Source of the DNA: JAVJUV01 sp040220415
GTDB taxonomy: Bacteria > Pseudomonadota > Alphaproteobacteria > Rhodobacterales > Rhodobacteraceae
DNA length: 64,000 nucleotides
Reading direction: 5' to 3'
NCBI GenBank assembly: GCA_040220415.1
Contig: JAVJUV010000164.1
Location: 1 to 64,000, forward strand
Part shown: piece after piece, positions 17,457 through 26,625 of the stretch
Layout: each line of letters begins with the position of its first letter
How positions within the stretch are numbered: position 1 is the first letter of the stretch
Translations under genes and position numbers: made by a program
The notes under the pieces: model-generated
Database searches by the model: none
What the model was told of the DNA's origin: nothing
The model's input: only the letters and a program-made list of their open reading frames with translations

Positions 17457-18155
17457 ATGAGAGTGAACGCGAAACAGATCGGGTCCGGACGGGCCACCCT
17501 GGCGGGCGAGGTCAGAAACGAGATCGAGCGCATGATCGTTGACGGCGATCTGCGCGGCGGCGAGAAGCTGAACGAGTTGTCGCTTTCGAACGCGATGGGC
17601 GTCAGCCGTGGCACCGTTCGCGAAGCGATCCGGTCGCTGGCCGATTCCGGGCTGATCGACCTGATCGCCAACCGCGGCGCCTTTGTCCACGAGACGACGC
17701 TGGAAGAGGTGCAGAACCTCTACGACATCCGCAACGTCATCTTCTCGATGGCTTGCGGCGCGGCAGCGCGGCGCGCCGGCCAGGGGCTTGAACCCGATCT
17801 CGTCGCACGGCTTGAAAAGAACCTGGAAAAGATGCGGGGCGCCCACGCCAGAAACGACATGCAAAGCTACTACAAGCTGAACATCGAGTTTCACGACATG
17901 CTGATCAAGGCCGCCGGAAACCCGAAGGTGAAGACGATCTACGACAACTTGGTGAAAGAGATGCACCTCTTCCGCAAGCGCGGTCTGTCCATCGCGACGA
18001 ACATCGCCAGTTCCATCGAAGAGCACTCTGCCATCAGCGCCGCCGTCGAGGCGGGAGACGAGCAAGCCGCAAAAGCCGCCGCCGAGAACCACATCGTCTC
18101 GGCGCTTGGACGCTACATGAAGATGGCCGAACAGGACGTGGACGAAGCCGTCTGA
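17457..18155 (+). CDS. GntR-family (FadR subfamily) transcription regulator
   Basis: A 232-residue FCD-type GntR protein: winged helix with KLNELSLSNAMGVSRGTVREAIRSLADSGLI (about 37-67), then the helical ligand domain with DIRN, NIEFHDMLIKAAGN and IEEHSAISAAVEAGD. It is paralogous to the regulator at 9910. The start at MRVNAKQ was preferred because the upstream Met (17412) overlaps operator site 2. It probably autoregulates and controls the divergent CoA-transferase operon and the ligase 41 bases downstream. Confidence 0.92.
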   Translation: MRVNAKQIGSGRATLAGEVRNEIERMIVDGDLRGGEKLNELSLSNAMGVSRGTVREAIRSLADSGLIDLIANRGAFVHETTLEEVQNLYDIRNVIFSMACGAAARRAGQGLEPDLVARLEKNLEKMRGAHARNDMQSYYKLNIEFHDMLIKAAGNPKVKTIYDNLVKEMHLFRKRGLSIATNIASSIEEHSAISAAVEAGDEQAAKAAAENHIVSALGRYMKMAEQDVDEAV

Positions 18156-18196
18156 CGGCAGCGGCACGGACTGGCCAGGAAGAAACCAGGAACAAG

Positions 18197-19720
18197 ATGC
18201 AAAACCCACTCTACGACGCCCTGTTCGCCCCCCACGAGGGACGCGAAACCGCCTTTCTGCACCTTCCCGACGGAAGCACCCTGACCCACGGCGCCTTCCT
18301 GGACGAGGCCGCGCGCTATGCCAATGCGCTGGTCTCTCTGGGCGTCGCACCGGGCGACCGGGTGGCCTGCCACATCCAGAAATCCCCGCAGGCGCTGGCG
18401 CTTTACGCGGCCTGCGTGAAGGCCGGGCTCGTCTACCTGCCGCTGAACACCGCCTATACGCCCGCCGAACTGGACTATTTCGTGGCCGACAGCGAGGCCT
18501 CGCTTTTCGTGGTCGATCCGGGCGAAGAGACCCAGCTGGCGGATGTGGCCCGCGAAGCGGGCGCGGCGCTTCGGACGCTGGCCGCCGACGGCACCGGCAC
18601 GCTGGCCGACCTTGCCGCCGAACAATCGGCCGACTTCGCCACCGTGCCGCGCGCGGGCGACGATCTGGCCGCACTTCTCTACACCTCGGGCACGACGGGG
18701 CGCTCGAAGGGCGCGATGCTGACCCACGACAACCTTTTGTCGAACGCCCGCGCACTGGTCGGCACCTGGCGCTTCACCGCCGAGGACGTGCTGCTGCATG
18801 CGCTGCCGATCTTCCACAGCCACGGGCTGTTCGTCGCGACCAACGTGATGCTGCTGGCGGGCGGTTCGATGATCTTCCTGCCGAAGTTCGATGTGGAAAC
18901 CGTGCTTGCCCGCCTGCCCCGGGCCAACACGATGATGGGCGTGCCGACCTTCTATACCCGCCTTCTGGACGACCCGCGCTTCGACCGCGACCTCGTTTCG
19001 CATTTCCGCCTGTTCATCTCGGGCTCGGCGCCGCTTCTGGCCGAGACGCACGAACGCTTCGAGGCCCGTACCGGCCACCGTATCCTGGAACGCTACGGGA
19101 TGACCGAGACCAGCATGAACACCTCGAACCCCTATGACGGAGACCGCCGCGCGGGCACGGTGGGCTTTCCCCTGCCCGGCGTCGAGGCAAAGGTCTGCGA
19201 CCCCAAGACGGGCAAGGAACTGCCCGCGGGCGAGATCGGCGTTCTGGAAGTGCGCGGCCCCAACGTCTTCAAGGGCTACTGGCGGATGCCCGAGAAGACG
19301 AAAGAGGAATTGCGCGAGGACGGGTTCTTCATCACAGGCGATTTGTCGATGATCGACGAGCGCGGCTATGTCCACATCGTCGGGCGCGGCAAGGACCTCA
19401 TCATTTCAGGGGGATACAACATCTACCCGAAAGAGATCGAGATGTTCCTCGACGACCAGCCCGGTGTGCGCGAAAGCGCCGTGGTCGGCGCGCCGCACCC
19501 CGATTTCGGCGAAAGCGTCGTCGCCGTTCTGGTGCCCGAGGCCGGCGAGACGATCGACCTCGACGCCATCGAAGCCGCGGCGCGGGAAAAGCTGGCCGGC
19601 TTCAAGCGCCCGCGCCTTTACCAGATCGTCGAAGCGCTGCCGCGCAACACGATGGGCAAGGTCCAGAAGAACGAGCTGCGCGCGCGTCACGCCGACGCCT
19701 TCCAGCCCGCGGCAGGCTGA
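18197..19720 (+). CDS. matB: Malonate-CoA ligase-like acyl-CoA synthetase
   Basis: A 507-residue ANL-superfamily ligase, ATP + acid + CoA to acyl-CoA. Motifs: P-loop LLYTSGTTGRSKGAM (about 158-172), YGMTETSMNTSNPYDGDR (about 299-316), GDLSMIDERGYVHIVGRGKD and the C-terminal Lys in PRNTMGKVQKNELR. The segments ALPIFHSHGLFV, GSMIFLPKFD and NTSNPYDGDR are very close to MatB malonyl-CoA/methylmalonyl-CoA ligases as I recall them. The substrate is thus probably a malonate-type diacid. No malonyl-CoA decarboxylase gene is visible in the window. It follows the GntR gene in the same direction. Confidence 0.88.
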   Translation: MQNPLYDALFAPHEGRETAFLHLPDGSTLTHGAFLDEAARYANALVSLGVAPGDRVACHIQKSPQALALYAACVKAGLVYLPLNTAYTPAELDYFVADSEASLFVVDPGEETQLADVAREAGAALRTLAADGTGTLADLAAEQSADFATVPRAGDDLAALLYTSGTTGRSKGAMLTHDNLLSNARALVGTWRFTAEDVLLHALPIFHSHGLFVATNVMLLAGGSMIFLPKFDVETVLARLPRANTMMGVPTFYTRLLDDPRFDRDLVSHFRLFISGSAPLLAETHERFEARTGHRILERYGMTETSMNTSNPYDGDRRAGTVGFPLPGVEAKVCDPKTGKELPAGEIGVLEVRGPNVFKGYWRMPEKTKEELREDGFFITGDLSMIDERGYVHIVGRGKDLIISGGYNIYPKEIEMFLDDQPGVRESAVVGAPHPDFGESVVAVLVPEAGETIDLDAIEAAAREKLAGFKRPRLYQIVEALPRNTMGKVQKNELRARHADAFQPAAG

Positions 19721-19722
19721 TC

Positions 19723-21210
19723 TCAGCCGAAAAGGCCCGGCGCGGATGCCGCCGGGTCGTTCGCCCTGATCGACAAATCCACCGGCCCACCGCCTGACAG
19801 CAGCGCCTCGACGTTGCCGAGAAACCGCGCGCGCTCGTCTGCATCCACCGCGCTTTCCGCCAGCGCATGGAACTTGGCGCGGTAGTCGTCCGGTCCAAAG
19901 GGCCTCGCCCCGCGCGGATGGGCGTCGGCCACGCGCAATTCGTCCTCGATCGCGCTGCCGTCCTTCATCGTCACGACCACCCGCCCGCCGTGCGCCTTGT
20001 CAAGCGGAGCGGGTTCGGTGAAGGCCCGCATCCATTCCGGATCCGCGACCGTGCGCACCTTCCGCCACAGCTCCACCGTATCGGGCCGCCCCGCCCTCTC
20101 GGGCAGATAGCTTGCCAGGTGGTCCCAGGTTCCGTCCTGAAGTGCGACGGTGAAGATATACATCGCCGAGTGGTCCAGCGTCTCGCGGCTGGCATTGGGA
20201 TCCCATTTCTCGGGATCGTTCGCGCCGGATCCCATCACCAGATGCGTCAGTTCCTTGGTGTGGATCGCCACATCGGTGACCTGCGACAAATCCGGTATCT
20301 GCCCGCGCATCCGATAGGCCAGGTCGATCAGCGCCTGCCCGTGATAGCCCGCCGAGTGCGCCTTGGGATAGGTCTCCAGGATCGCCCTTCGCGGCTCGTC
20401 CGGTTCCGGCAGAGGCACGACCGCCTCGCTCTCGGGGCCCGCCAGCAGGATCGCCATCAGCCCGTAGTCGCCCTCGTAGACCGGTGCCGGGCTGGTCCCG
20501 CCCCGCATCGCCCGGTCTATCGCCAGCATCGCGATCTGGCCCACGTGACCGGGCGCGTTCGCCTTGTAGGACGAGATATCGCCTTTGCGGGTCTGCCGCG
20601 TGGACACCGACAGATGCGCGGCCAGCCCGACCGCGTGATAGAGCACCGGCACGGACAGCCCCAGCATCGCGCCGAGCCCGGCGGCGATGGCCGGTCCAAG
20701 GTGCGCCACGTGGTCGATCCGATGCCGGTTCAGCGCGATGCCCTTGGCCAGGTCCACCTGCACCTCGTAGGCCGTGACGATGCCCTTCAGCAGCGCCTCG
20801 CCCGGCAGGCCCCGCGCCTCGGCCACCGAGGCGACCGTGGCGATCGTATCGCTCGGGTGACTTGAATCGGCGGCGAAGAAACTGTCGTTGAAATCCAGTT
20901 CGCGCACCGCCGTCGCGTTGGCGTATCCCGCCCAATAGGGATCGAAACGGTCGGCGCCCGATCCGATCACCGTTGCGCCACGCTTGCCCGGATGGGCCAG
21001 AGCGGCGCCGCGCGCCGAGATCACCGAGGGCCGGTTCAGCGCGGCCAGCGCCACTGCCCAGCTATCGACGATCCGCATTGCCGCCATCTCGGCCGCCTTC
21101 GGGTCCAGGTCTGCCGGACCGGCCGCCATCTCGGCGATCTTCCAGGCCAGTTGCCCTTCCCGCGGTAACCGCTCGCCGGACCTCTGCGGCCGGACGGAAT
21201 GCTCTCTCAC
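19723..21210 (-). CDS. MmgE/PrpD-family protein 1
   Basis: A 495-residue member of the MmgE/PrpD family (2-methylcitrate dehydratase, cis-aconitate decarboxylase, iminodisuccinate epimerase and relatives). Family blocks: RIVDSWAVALAA, the catalytic-loop segment ELDFNDSFFAADSSHPSDTIA, GIALNRHRIDHVAHLGPAIAAGLGA and ETYPKAHSAGYHGQALIDLA. It differs clearly from the three other copies nearby and is nearest in motif style to PrpD. It is the last gene of the second TTT operon and overlaps tctA by 4 bases. A role acting directly on the imported acid is inferred. Confidence 0.88.
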   Translation of the reverse strand: MREHSVRPQRSGERLPREGQLAWKIAEMAAGPADLDPKAAEMAAMRIVDSWAVALAALNRPSVISARGAALAHPGKRGATVIGSGADRFDPYWAGYANATAVRELDFNDSFFAADSSHPSDTIATVASVAEARGLPGEALLKGIVTAYEVQVDLAKGIALNRHRIDHVAHLGPAIAAGLGAMLGLSVPVLYHAVGLAAHLSVSTRQTRKGDISSYKANAPGHVGQIAMLAIDRAMRGGTSPAPVYEGDYGLMAILLAGPESEAVVPLPEPDEPRRAILETYPKAHSAGYHGQALIDLAYRMRGQIPDLSQVTDVAIHTKELTHLVMGSGANDPEKWDPNASRETLDHSAMYIFTVALQDGTWDHLASYLPERAGRPDTVELWRKVRTVADPEWMRAFTEPAPLDKAHGGRVVVTMKDGSAIEDELRVADAHPRGARPFGPDDYRAKFHALAESAVDADERARFLGNVEALLSGGGPVDLSIRANDPAASAPGLFG

Positions 21211-22712
21211 GCCTCGCCCTCGCCGCCGCCCGCCTTCTTCTTGCGCGCCTCGCGCAGGTCGCGCAGCGCCGAGCCGATGACGAAGAATGCAGCGGTGATC
21301 AGCAGGCCCAGCGAAATCGGGTCTGCGATGAACACCGAATGATCGCCGCTCGTCAGCAGCAGCGACCGCCGGTAGTTCGCCTCGATCAGGTAACCAAGCA
21401 CCAGCCCCAGCACCAGCGGCAGGAACGGAAAGCCCAACAGCCGCATCACATAGCCCACCGCGCCGGCGATCAGCACGAGGTAGAGATCGAACAGCGTGTT
21501 GTCGATCGAGTAGATGCCCGAGAAGATCAGCGCATAGATCGCCGCCATCAGGTAGGGCTTGGGCCGGTTCACCAGCCAGATCGCCGGGCTGAGGATCAGG
21601 ATACCCAGGAAGAACAGCGACAGGTTGGCGACCAGAAGGCCGGCATACAGGCCATAGATGAAATCGGGGTTCCGCTCGAACAGCAGCGGTCCGGGCTGCA
21701 GCCCGTGGATCAGAAGACCGCCAAGAAGGATCGCCGTCGAGTTGGACCCCGGAATGCCGAAGGACAGCATCGGCACCAGCGCGGTGCCCGCGACCGTGTT
21801 GTTGGCGCTTTCGGGCGCCGCGATCGCTTCGGGCGAACCCTTGCCGAACTCGTCGGGGTTCGACGACCAGCGCCGCGCCTCGTTATAAGCCATGAAAGCC
21901 GCGATCGAGCCGCCCGCGCCGGGCATGCAGCCCTCGAACAGGCCGATGCCGGACCCGATCATCTGCGGCTTGCGCAGCCGTTTCATCATCGCAAGGCTGG
22001 GCAGCTTGATGGTCATCTGCCGCTTTTCGGCCCGCGCGTGGTCGGGCTTGCCGGCCTGCACCAGAAGCTCCGACACCGCGAAGACGCCCACCATCACCAG
22101 GATGAAGGGAATGCCGCCCAGAAGTTCCGGCGCACCATAGGTAAACCGGTTGACGCCGGACAGGGGATCGGTGCCCACGGTGGCGATCATCAGCCCGATG
22201 ACCCCCGCCATCAGGCCCTTGACAAGCGAGCCGGTCGACAGCGACGCGATGACGCTCAGGCCCAGGATGCCCAGCGAGAAATAGGCAGGCGGCGTGAAGT
22301 ACAGCGCGACGCTGGCCAGCGGCTTGGTCAGAAGCACCAGGCAGACAAGGCCGATCAGTCCGCCGATCACGCCCGATACCAGCGAGATGCCCAGCGCCTC
22401 GCCGCCCCGGCCCTGCTTTTGCATCTCGTAGCCGTCGATGGCGGTGGCCGCGGCCGCGTTGGTGCCGGGGGTGCGGATCAGGATCGCCGGGATCGAGCCG
22501 CCGTACTCCGCGCCCACATAGGTCGAGGCCAGCAGCACGATCGCCGGGATCGGGTCCATCGTGTAGGTGAAGGGCAACAGCAGCGCCATCGCGATCGAGG
22601 GCGAGATGCCCGGAAGCGCGCCACCCAGGATGCCCCAGATCACGCCTCCCATTGCGGCGAATACGGCAGGTGTGGTCGTTAGAGCCGACCAGGCGTAACC
22701 AAGAGCTTCCAT
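21207..22712 (-). CDS. tctA: TTT transporter large permease (TctA family), second system
   Basis: A 501-residue multi-pass permease. It carries GALPGISPSIAMALLLPFTY (about 32-51), YVGAEYGGSIPAILIRTPGT and the second-half GCMPGAGGSIAAFMAYNEARRW. The expected TctA topology and length are seen. It is a distant paralogue of the permease at 12234, so the two systems probably take up different acids. Positioned 15 bases after tctB of the same operon. Confidence 0.94.
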   Translation of the reverse strand: MEALGYAWSALTTTPAVFAAMGGVIWGILGGALPGISPSIAMALLLPFTYTMDPIPAIVLLASTYVGAEYGGSIPAILIRTPGTNAAAATAIDGYEMQKQGRGGEALGISLVSGVIGGLIGLVCLVLLTKPLASVALYFTPPAYFSLGILGLSVIASLSTGSLVKGLMAGVIGLMIATVGTDPLSGVNRFTYGAPELLGGIPFILVMVGVFAVSELLVQAGKPDHARAEKRQMTIKLPSLAMMKRLRKPQMIGSGIGLFEGCMPGAGGSIAAFMAYNEARRWSSNPDEFGKGSPEAIAAPESANNTVAGTALVPMLSFGIPGSNSTAILLGGLLIHGLQPGPLLFERNPDFIYGLYAGLLVANLSLFFLGILILSPAIWLVNRPKPYLMAAIYALIFSGIYSIDNTLFDLYLVLIAGAVGYVMRLLGFPFLPLVLGLVLGYLIEANYRRSLLLTSGDHSVFIADPISLGLLITAAFFVIGSALRDLREARKKKAGGGEGEA

Positions 22713-22727
22713 GTGGTCCTCCGCGCC

Positions 22728-23237
22728 TCAGCCGCCGGCTGCCGTCAACATGCCGTAAAGCATGCCGGACGGCAGTGGGATGCCCAGGAAGCGCACGAAA
22801 AGAAAGTAGAAGGCAACCGCGCCGATGGCCGCGACAAGCAGGCTGCGCAGCCCCGGTTTGGCGCCGATGTAGAACGCCACCGCGCCCAGCAGCAGCCCGA
22901 TCGAGATCGTGTAGCCAAGCACCGGCACGATCAGCAGATAGCCGACGCCCAGCAACAGCATGCCGACGGCGCGGAGATGGACCTTCATGCCCGTCTTCTT
23001 CTCCGCCTCGGCTTCTCCGCCCGGCGCGGATCCCGCAAGAAACACGCTGGCCAGACTTCGCACGATCATGATCAGCGCCAGGGCGCCCAGCGCCCATGCC
23101 AGCGCCTTGGGCAACCCCGACGCACCGACCGGGCCGTCCAGGGGGCTGATGCGGATCTTGTCCGCCTCGCGCCAGTAAAGGATCGCCACCGCCAAGATGA
23201 CGGCGCCGATCCAGGTATCTTTCGGGACGAATGCCAT
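22728..23237 (-). CDS. tctB: TTT transporter small membrane subunit (TctB family), second system
   Basis: A 169-residue protein with four predicted membrane helices and a basic loop carrying AEAEKKTG between helices two and three. An early ISPLDGPVGASGLPKALAW segment resembles the TctB 'GPxxFP' region. Lies between tctC and tctA. Confidence 0.87.
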   Translation of the reverse strand: MAFVPKDTWIGAVILAVAILYWREADKIRISPLDGPVGASGLPKALAWALGALALIMIVRSLASVFLAGSAPGGEAEAEKKTGMKVHLRAVGMLLLGVGYLLIVPVLGYTISIGLLLGAVAFYIGAKPGLRSLLVAAIGAVAFYFLFVRFLGIPLPSGMLYGMLTAAGG

Positions 23238-23272
23238 AGGCTCTCACTCCTCGAGGCGAACCGTTTTTCGCC

Positions 23273-24238
23273 TCACTCCTCGGTGATTCCGTATTCCACG
23301 AAGAAGACTTCCTGCTCCTTGGCGAATGCCTCCAGGAATTCGTCGTACTCGTTGTGCGGCAGGACGTAGGGCACCAGCGACTGCGCCTCGTACCATTCCT
23401 TGAACACGGGGTCTTCAAGCACGCCCTCGATGGCGGTTTCCCACTTTTCGTAGATTTCGTCCGGCAGCCCGGCGGGGCCCGCGATGCCGCGGAACTTGTT
23501 CACCACAAGATCGACGCCCTGCTCCAGCGCGGTCGGCACGTCCGGGAAGCTGTCAAGGCGTTCCTGAGTGTAGGTCGTGATCAGACGGACCTTGCCCGCT
23601 TCCAGCTGCGCATCCAGTTCCTGGATTTCGCCGATGCCCAGCGCGACGGTCCCGTTCAGAACGCTGATCAGCAACTCGCCGCCGCCGTCATGCGTCACCA
23701 CCGGCGCCTCGATGCCCGTGATCGACTTGAACTTCTCCATCACCTGGCGGTCAAGCGATCCCGGCGTGGTGACGCCGAAGATCACCGGACCCGATTCCGC
23801 GGCTTCCAGCACGTCGGTCAAAGACTGGAACGGGCTGTCGGCGGCCACGTAGACGACCTGCGGATCGAGAAAGACGTTCACCACGCCCGACAGGTCGCGG
23901 AAGGTGTAGTCCGGTTTGCTGAGAAGCGAGGTGTTGATGTAGGTCGGCGTCGTTCCATAGAAGATCGAGCCATCCGCCGGCGACGTCGCCAGCTTGGCCA
24001 TGGCCTTTGCGCCAGAACCGCCCTGGACGTTATCGACAACGAAATCGGCGCCAAGGTACTCGCCCAGGTATTTCGACATCTCGCGCAGGAACACGTCGGT
24101 ACCGCCGCCCGCGCGGGAATGGGTGACCAGCGTGACGGTGTCGTGCGGATAGTCCTGCGCGGCCGCTGGAAGCGCTGCGGCGCCAAGTGCCGCGGCTGCA
24201 ACTGCTGCCCCGGCCAGTGTGCGAATTGTCGTGAACAT
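23273..24238 (-). CDS. tctC: TTT transporter substrate-binding protein (TctC family), second system
   Basis: A 321-residue periplasmic binding protein with a clear signal peptide ending PAAAQ. Conserved TctC blocks follow: VTLVTHSRAGGGTDVFLREM, VVDNVQGGSGAKAMAKLA and GTTPTYINTSLLSKPDYTF. The start at MFTTIR is preceded by GGGAGGAAA; the longer frame to 24319 would cover operator site 3. It is the first gene of the tctCBA-MmgE/PrpD operon. Confidence 0.93.
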   Translation of the reverse strand: MFTTIRTLAGAAVAAAALGAAALPAAAQDYPHDTVTLVTHSRAGGGTDVFLREMSKYLGEYLGADFVVDNVQGGSGAKAMAKLATSPADGSIFYGTTPTYINTSLLSKPDYTFRDLSGVVNVFLDPQVVYVAADSPFQSLTDVLEAAESGPVIFGVTTPGSLDRQVMEKFKSITGIEAPVVTHDGGGELLISVLNGTVALGIGEIQELDAQLEAGKVRLITTYTQERLDSFPDVPTALEQGVDLVVNKFRGIAGPAGLPDEIYEKWETAIEGVLEDPVFKEWYEAQSLVPYVLPHNEYDEFLEAFAKEQEVFFVEYGITEE

Positions 24239-24313
24239 GATTTCCTCCCGGATTGAATGCGCGCGGGTCTGGGCCGCGCGACCCCCCATACCGTCATCCA
24301 TCAGCGCCCGGAT

Positions 24314-24328
24314 TGTCAACTATCAACA
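24314..24328. promoter_or_regulatory. GntR-type operator, site 3 (TGTCAA-CTA-TCAACA)
   Basis: A 15-base inverted repeat with one mismatch between the divergent tctC (second system) and MmgE/PrpD 2 genes. It is the third occurrence of the TGTYRA-N3-TYRACA pattern. Confidence 0.65.
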
Positions 24329-24379
24329 ATTCAGAGATGCTGGAAACCGGAAAATAAAGGGCGAGTCGGGAGTAATGAC

Positions 24380-25735
24380 ATGAGCAATCCCACCGAAGAC
24401 GTGGCGGCCTACCTGGCGATGGCGCGAACACGGACGTTGCCGCCGGACGTGGCGGCGAAGACCCGTCTGCACCTTCTGGACACGCTTGCAGCGATCGTCA
24501 GCGGCACGCGTCTGCGGGCCGGACGGCGCGCGCTCAGCTATCTTGGCAGCATCGCGGGGACCGGCGACGCGGGCATTCCCGGCACCGGCATCCGGACCGA
24601 TCCGGTCAACGCCGCCTTCGCCTCGGCAATGGCCGCCCATGCCGACGAGACCGATGATTCGCACCTCGGCGGGCGCTTCCACCCCGGCTGCGCGGTCGTG
24701 CCCGCAGCACTGGCGGTTGCCGAATCGGCCGGACGCAACGGCAGCGACCTGCTGGCCGCCATCGCCGCCGGTTACGACATCGGCGCGCGGGCGACGATGG
24801 CGCTCGGCTTTTCGGCGCCCCGCAGCGGCACCCATTCGACCCATTGCCTGGGCGCGAATTTCGGCGCCGCCGCCGCGGCGGGTGTGGCCGCCGGTCTCGA
24901 CGCGCTGCAATTCGAGTATCTTCTCTCCTACGCCACGCAGCAGGCCTCGGGCATCGCCTACTGGCAGCGCGATTCCGATCACGTCGAAAAGGCGTTCGAC
25001 TTCGGCGGCATGGGGGCACGGAACGGCGTCTTCGGCGCGATGTTCGTCGCCAGCGGCGCCAGCGGCGTGCGCGACACCCGGACCGGCGAGTTCTCCTATC
25101 TCTCGGCTTTTGCCGAGAACCCGCGCCCGGGCGACTTGACCGACGGCCTGGGCAAGCGCTGGGAGATCATGGGCGCGACGATCAAGAAATGGTGCGTCGG
25201 CTCGCCGATCCAGGCCGCGCTCGATTCGGTCTCGGCGCTGATCGCCGAGCACGGCGTGACCGCAGCGCACGTTGCCCGCCTGCGCGCCATCATGCCCGAC
25301 GACAGGCTGGTGATCGTCGACAACCGAGACATGCCCGATGTCTGCCTGCAGCACATGGTGGCGCTGATGCTGGTCGACGGCGGCGTGACCTTCGCCACCA
25401 CCCACGACCACGACCGCATGGCCGACCCGGAAATCCGGGCGCTGCGCGAGCGGATCGAGGCCGTTCCCAGCCCCGAGTTGACCGTCGCCCGCCCCGCGCG
25501 CCAGGCGATAATCGAGATCGACACCACCGACGGCCGTACGCTGCGGCATCACACCCGCGCGGTGCTCGGCACGCCCGACAACCCGATGAGCGCCGAAGAG
25601 GTCGAGGAAAAGGCCCGCGACCTGATGGCCCCCGTTCTGGGCGCCGGCCGCGCCGCCGACCTGATCGACACGCTGCGCCGGATCGAGGACGTCCGGGACG
25701 TCCGGACACTCGCGCCGCTTCTGCGGCCCGCTTAA
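24380..25735 (+). CDS. MmgE/PrpD-family protein 2
   Basis: A 451-residue MmgE/PrpD member. Active-site region blocks: AAHADETDDSHLGGRFHPGCAVVPAALA (about 76-103), HSTHCLGANFGAAAAAGVAAG, SDHVEKAFDFGGMGARNG and IKKWCVGSPIQAALDSV, which hold the expected Asp, His and Lys positions. Start chosen at MSNPTE behind GGGAG at spacing 8. Its 3' end overlaps the convergent SDR gene by 4 bases. The reaction is unknown: dehydratase, decarboxylase and epimerase activities all occur in the family. Confidence 0.87.
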   Translation: MSNPTEDVAAYLAMARTRTLPPDVAAKTRLHLLDTLAAIVSGTRLRAGRRALSYLGSIAGTGDAGIPGTGIRTDPVNAAFASAMAAHADETDDSHLGGRFHPGCAVVPAALAVAESAGRNGSDLLAAIAAGYDIGARATMALGFSAPRSGTHSTHCLGANFGAAAAAGVAAGLDALQFEYLLSYATQQASGIAYWQRDSDHVEKAFDFGGMGARNGVFGAMFVASGASGVRDTRTGEFSYLSAFAENPRPGDLTDGLGKRWEIMGATIKKWCVGSPIQAALDSVSALIAEHGVTAAHVARLRAIMPDDRLVIVDNRDMPDVCLQHMVALMLVDGGVTFATTHDHDRMADPEIRALRERIEAVPSPELTVARPARQAIIEIDTTDGRTLRHHTRAVLGTPDNPMSAEEVEEKARDLMAPVLGAGRAADLIDTLRRIEDVRDVRTLAPLLRPA

Positions 25736-26493
25736 GGCAGGTACAGCCCGCCCGAGACATGCACGGTTTGCCCCGTCATGAAGCGCGCGTGCGGCAGGCA
25801 CATGGTCACGACCATCCCCGCCGCCTCGCCCAGGTCGCCCTCGCGGCCCAGAGGGATCGTCTTGCCCATGTCGGGCGACGCCCCCGAAGTCTCGGACCGC
25901 TTGCCGCCGATCTTGCCCGGCACCACGCAGTTGGCGGTAATGTTGCGGTCGGCGAATTCGACCGCGATGGCCTTGGTCAGGCCGACAAGCCCGGCTTTCG
26001 CGGCGCAGACATGCGCACGGTTCACCGCGCCGATATGCCCGGTCACCCCGCCGATGCTGACGATGGTGCCGCCGCCGGTCTCGATCATCAGCGGCAGCGC
26101 TGCGCGGCTCATCAGGAAGGCGCCGTCCAGGATCACCGAGTTGATCTCGCGCCATTCCTCCAGTGTCATCTCCAGAAGCGGCACCTGCCGCCGGATCGCG
26201 GCGTTGTTCACCAGCACGTCCAGCCGCCCAAAGGCCTCTCGGGCCGCGCCGGCCATCGCCGCCGCATCGGCCTCGCTTGTGACATCGCCCATGACCACCG
26301 TCGCCTTCCGGCCCATCGCGCGGATCTCGTCCGCGACCGCGTCGATCTCGTCCCGCGCCGCGCGCGCGGTTATGACCAGGTCCGCGCCGTGCCGCGCCAG
26401 GCCAAGGGCCGTTGCACGACCGATCCGGCGCGACGCCCCGGTCACAAGGGCGACCTTTCCGTCCAGTCTTTCAAGGTTGGCGTGTTCGTCCAT
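25732..26493 (-). CDS. SDR-family protein lacking the Ser-Tyr catalytic pair, second copy
   Basis: A 253-residue SDR fold with an intact cofactor motif (LVTGASRRIGRAT, about residues 16-28) and NNAA. The active-site stretch reads SIGGVTGHIGAVNRAHVCAAKAG: the YxxxK tyrosine is Val and the preceding serine position is Gly, while the Lys is kept. The protein at 9043 shows the same pair of losses. It is divergent from MmgE/PrpD 3 across operator site 4 and has an AGGAG ribosome-binding site. Confidence 0.87.
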   Translation of the reverse strand: MDEHANLERLDGKVALVTGASRRIGRATALGLARHGADLVITARAARDEIDAVADEIRAMGRKATVVMGDVTSEADAAAMAGAAREAFGRLDVLVNNAAIRRQVPLLEMTLEEWREINSVILDGAFLMSRAALPLMIETGGGTIVSIGGVTGHIGAVNRAHVCAAKAGLVGLTKAIAVEFADRNITANCVVPGKIGGKRSETSGASPDMGKTIPLGREGDLGEAAGMVVTMCLPHARFMTGQTVHVSGGLYLP

Positions 26494-26548
26494 CGACGGC
26501 TCCTCTCCCGCTCAGGCCATTTTCGGCACACTGTCGCCGGAGCGCCAT

Positions 26549-26569
26549 AAATGTCAATTGTTGACATTT
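26549..26569. promoter_or_regulatory. GntR-type operator, site 4 (perfect 21-base inverted repeat)
   Basis: The core TGTCAA-TTG-TTGACA (26552-26566) is a perfect inverted repeat; flanking AAA and TTT extend it to 9-base arms around a 3-base centre. It is the best member of the four-site set and lies between the second SDR gene and the MmgE/PrpD 3-4 operon. Confidence 0.75.
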
Positions 26570-26625
26570 TTCTCTTCATCCCGGAAGTCTTTGAACGACC
26601 GGAAAACAGGTGGACAGGACAGGCA

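Noticed and set aside
24323..26155. 610-codon minus-strand open frame opposite MmgE/PrpD 2
   Set aside because: No domain is seen, and it starts inside the SDR gene in another frame and runs through a conserved gene.
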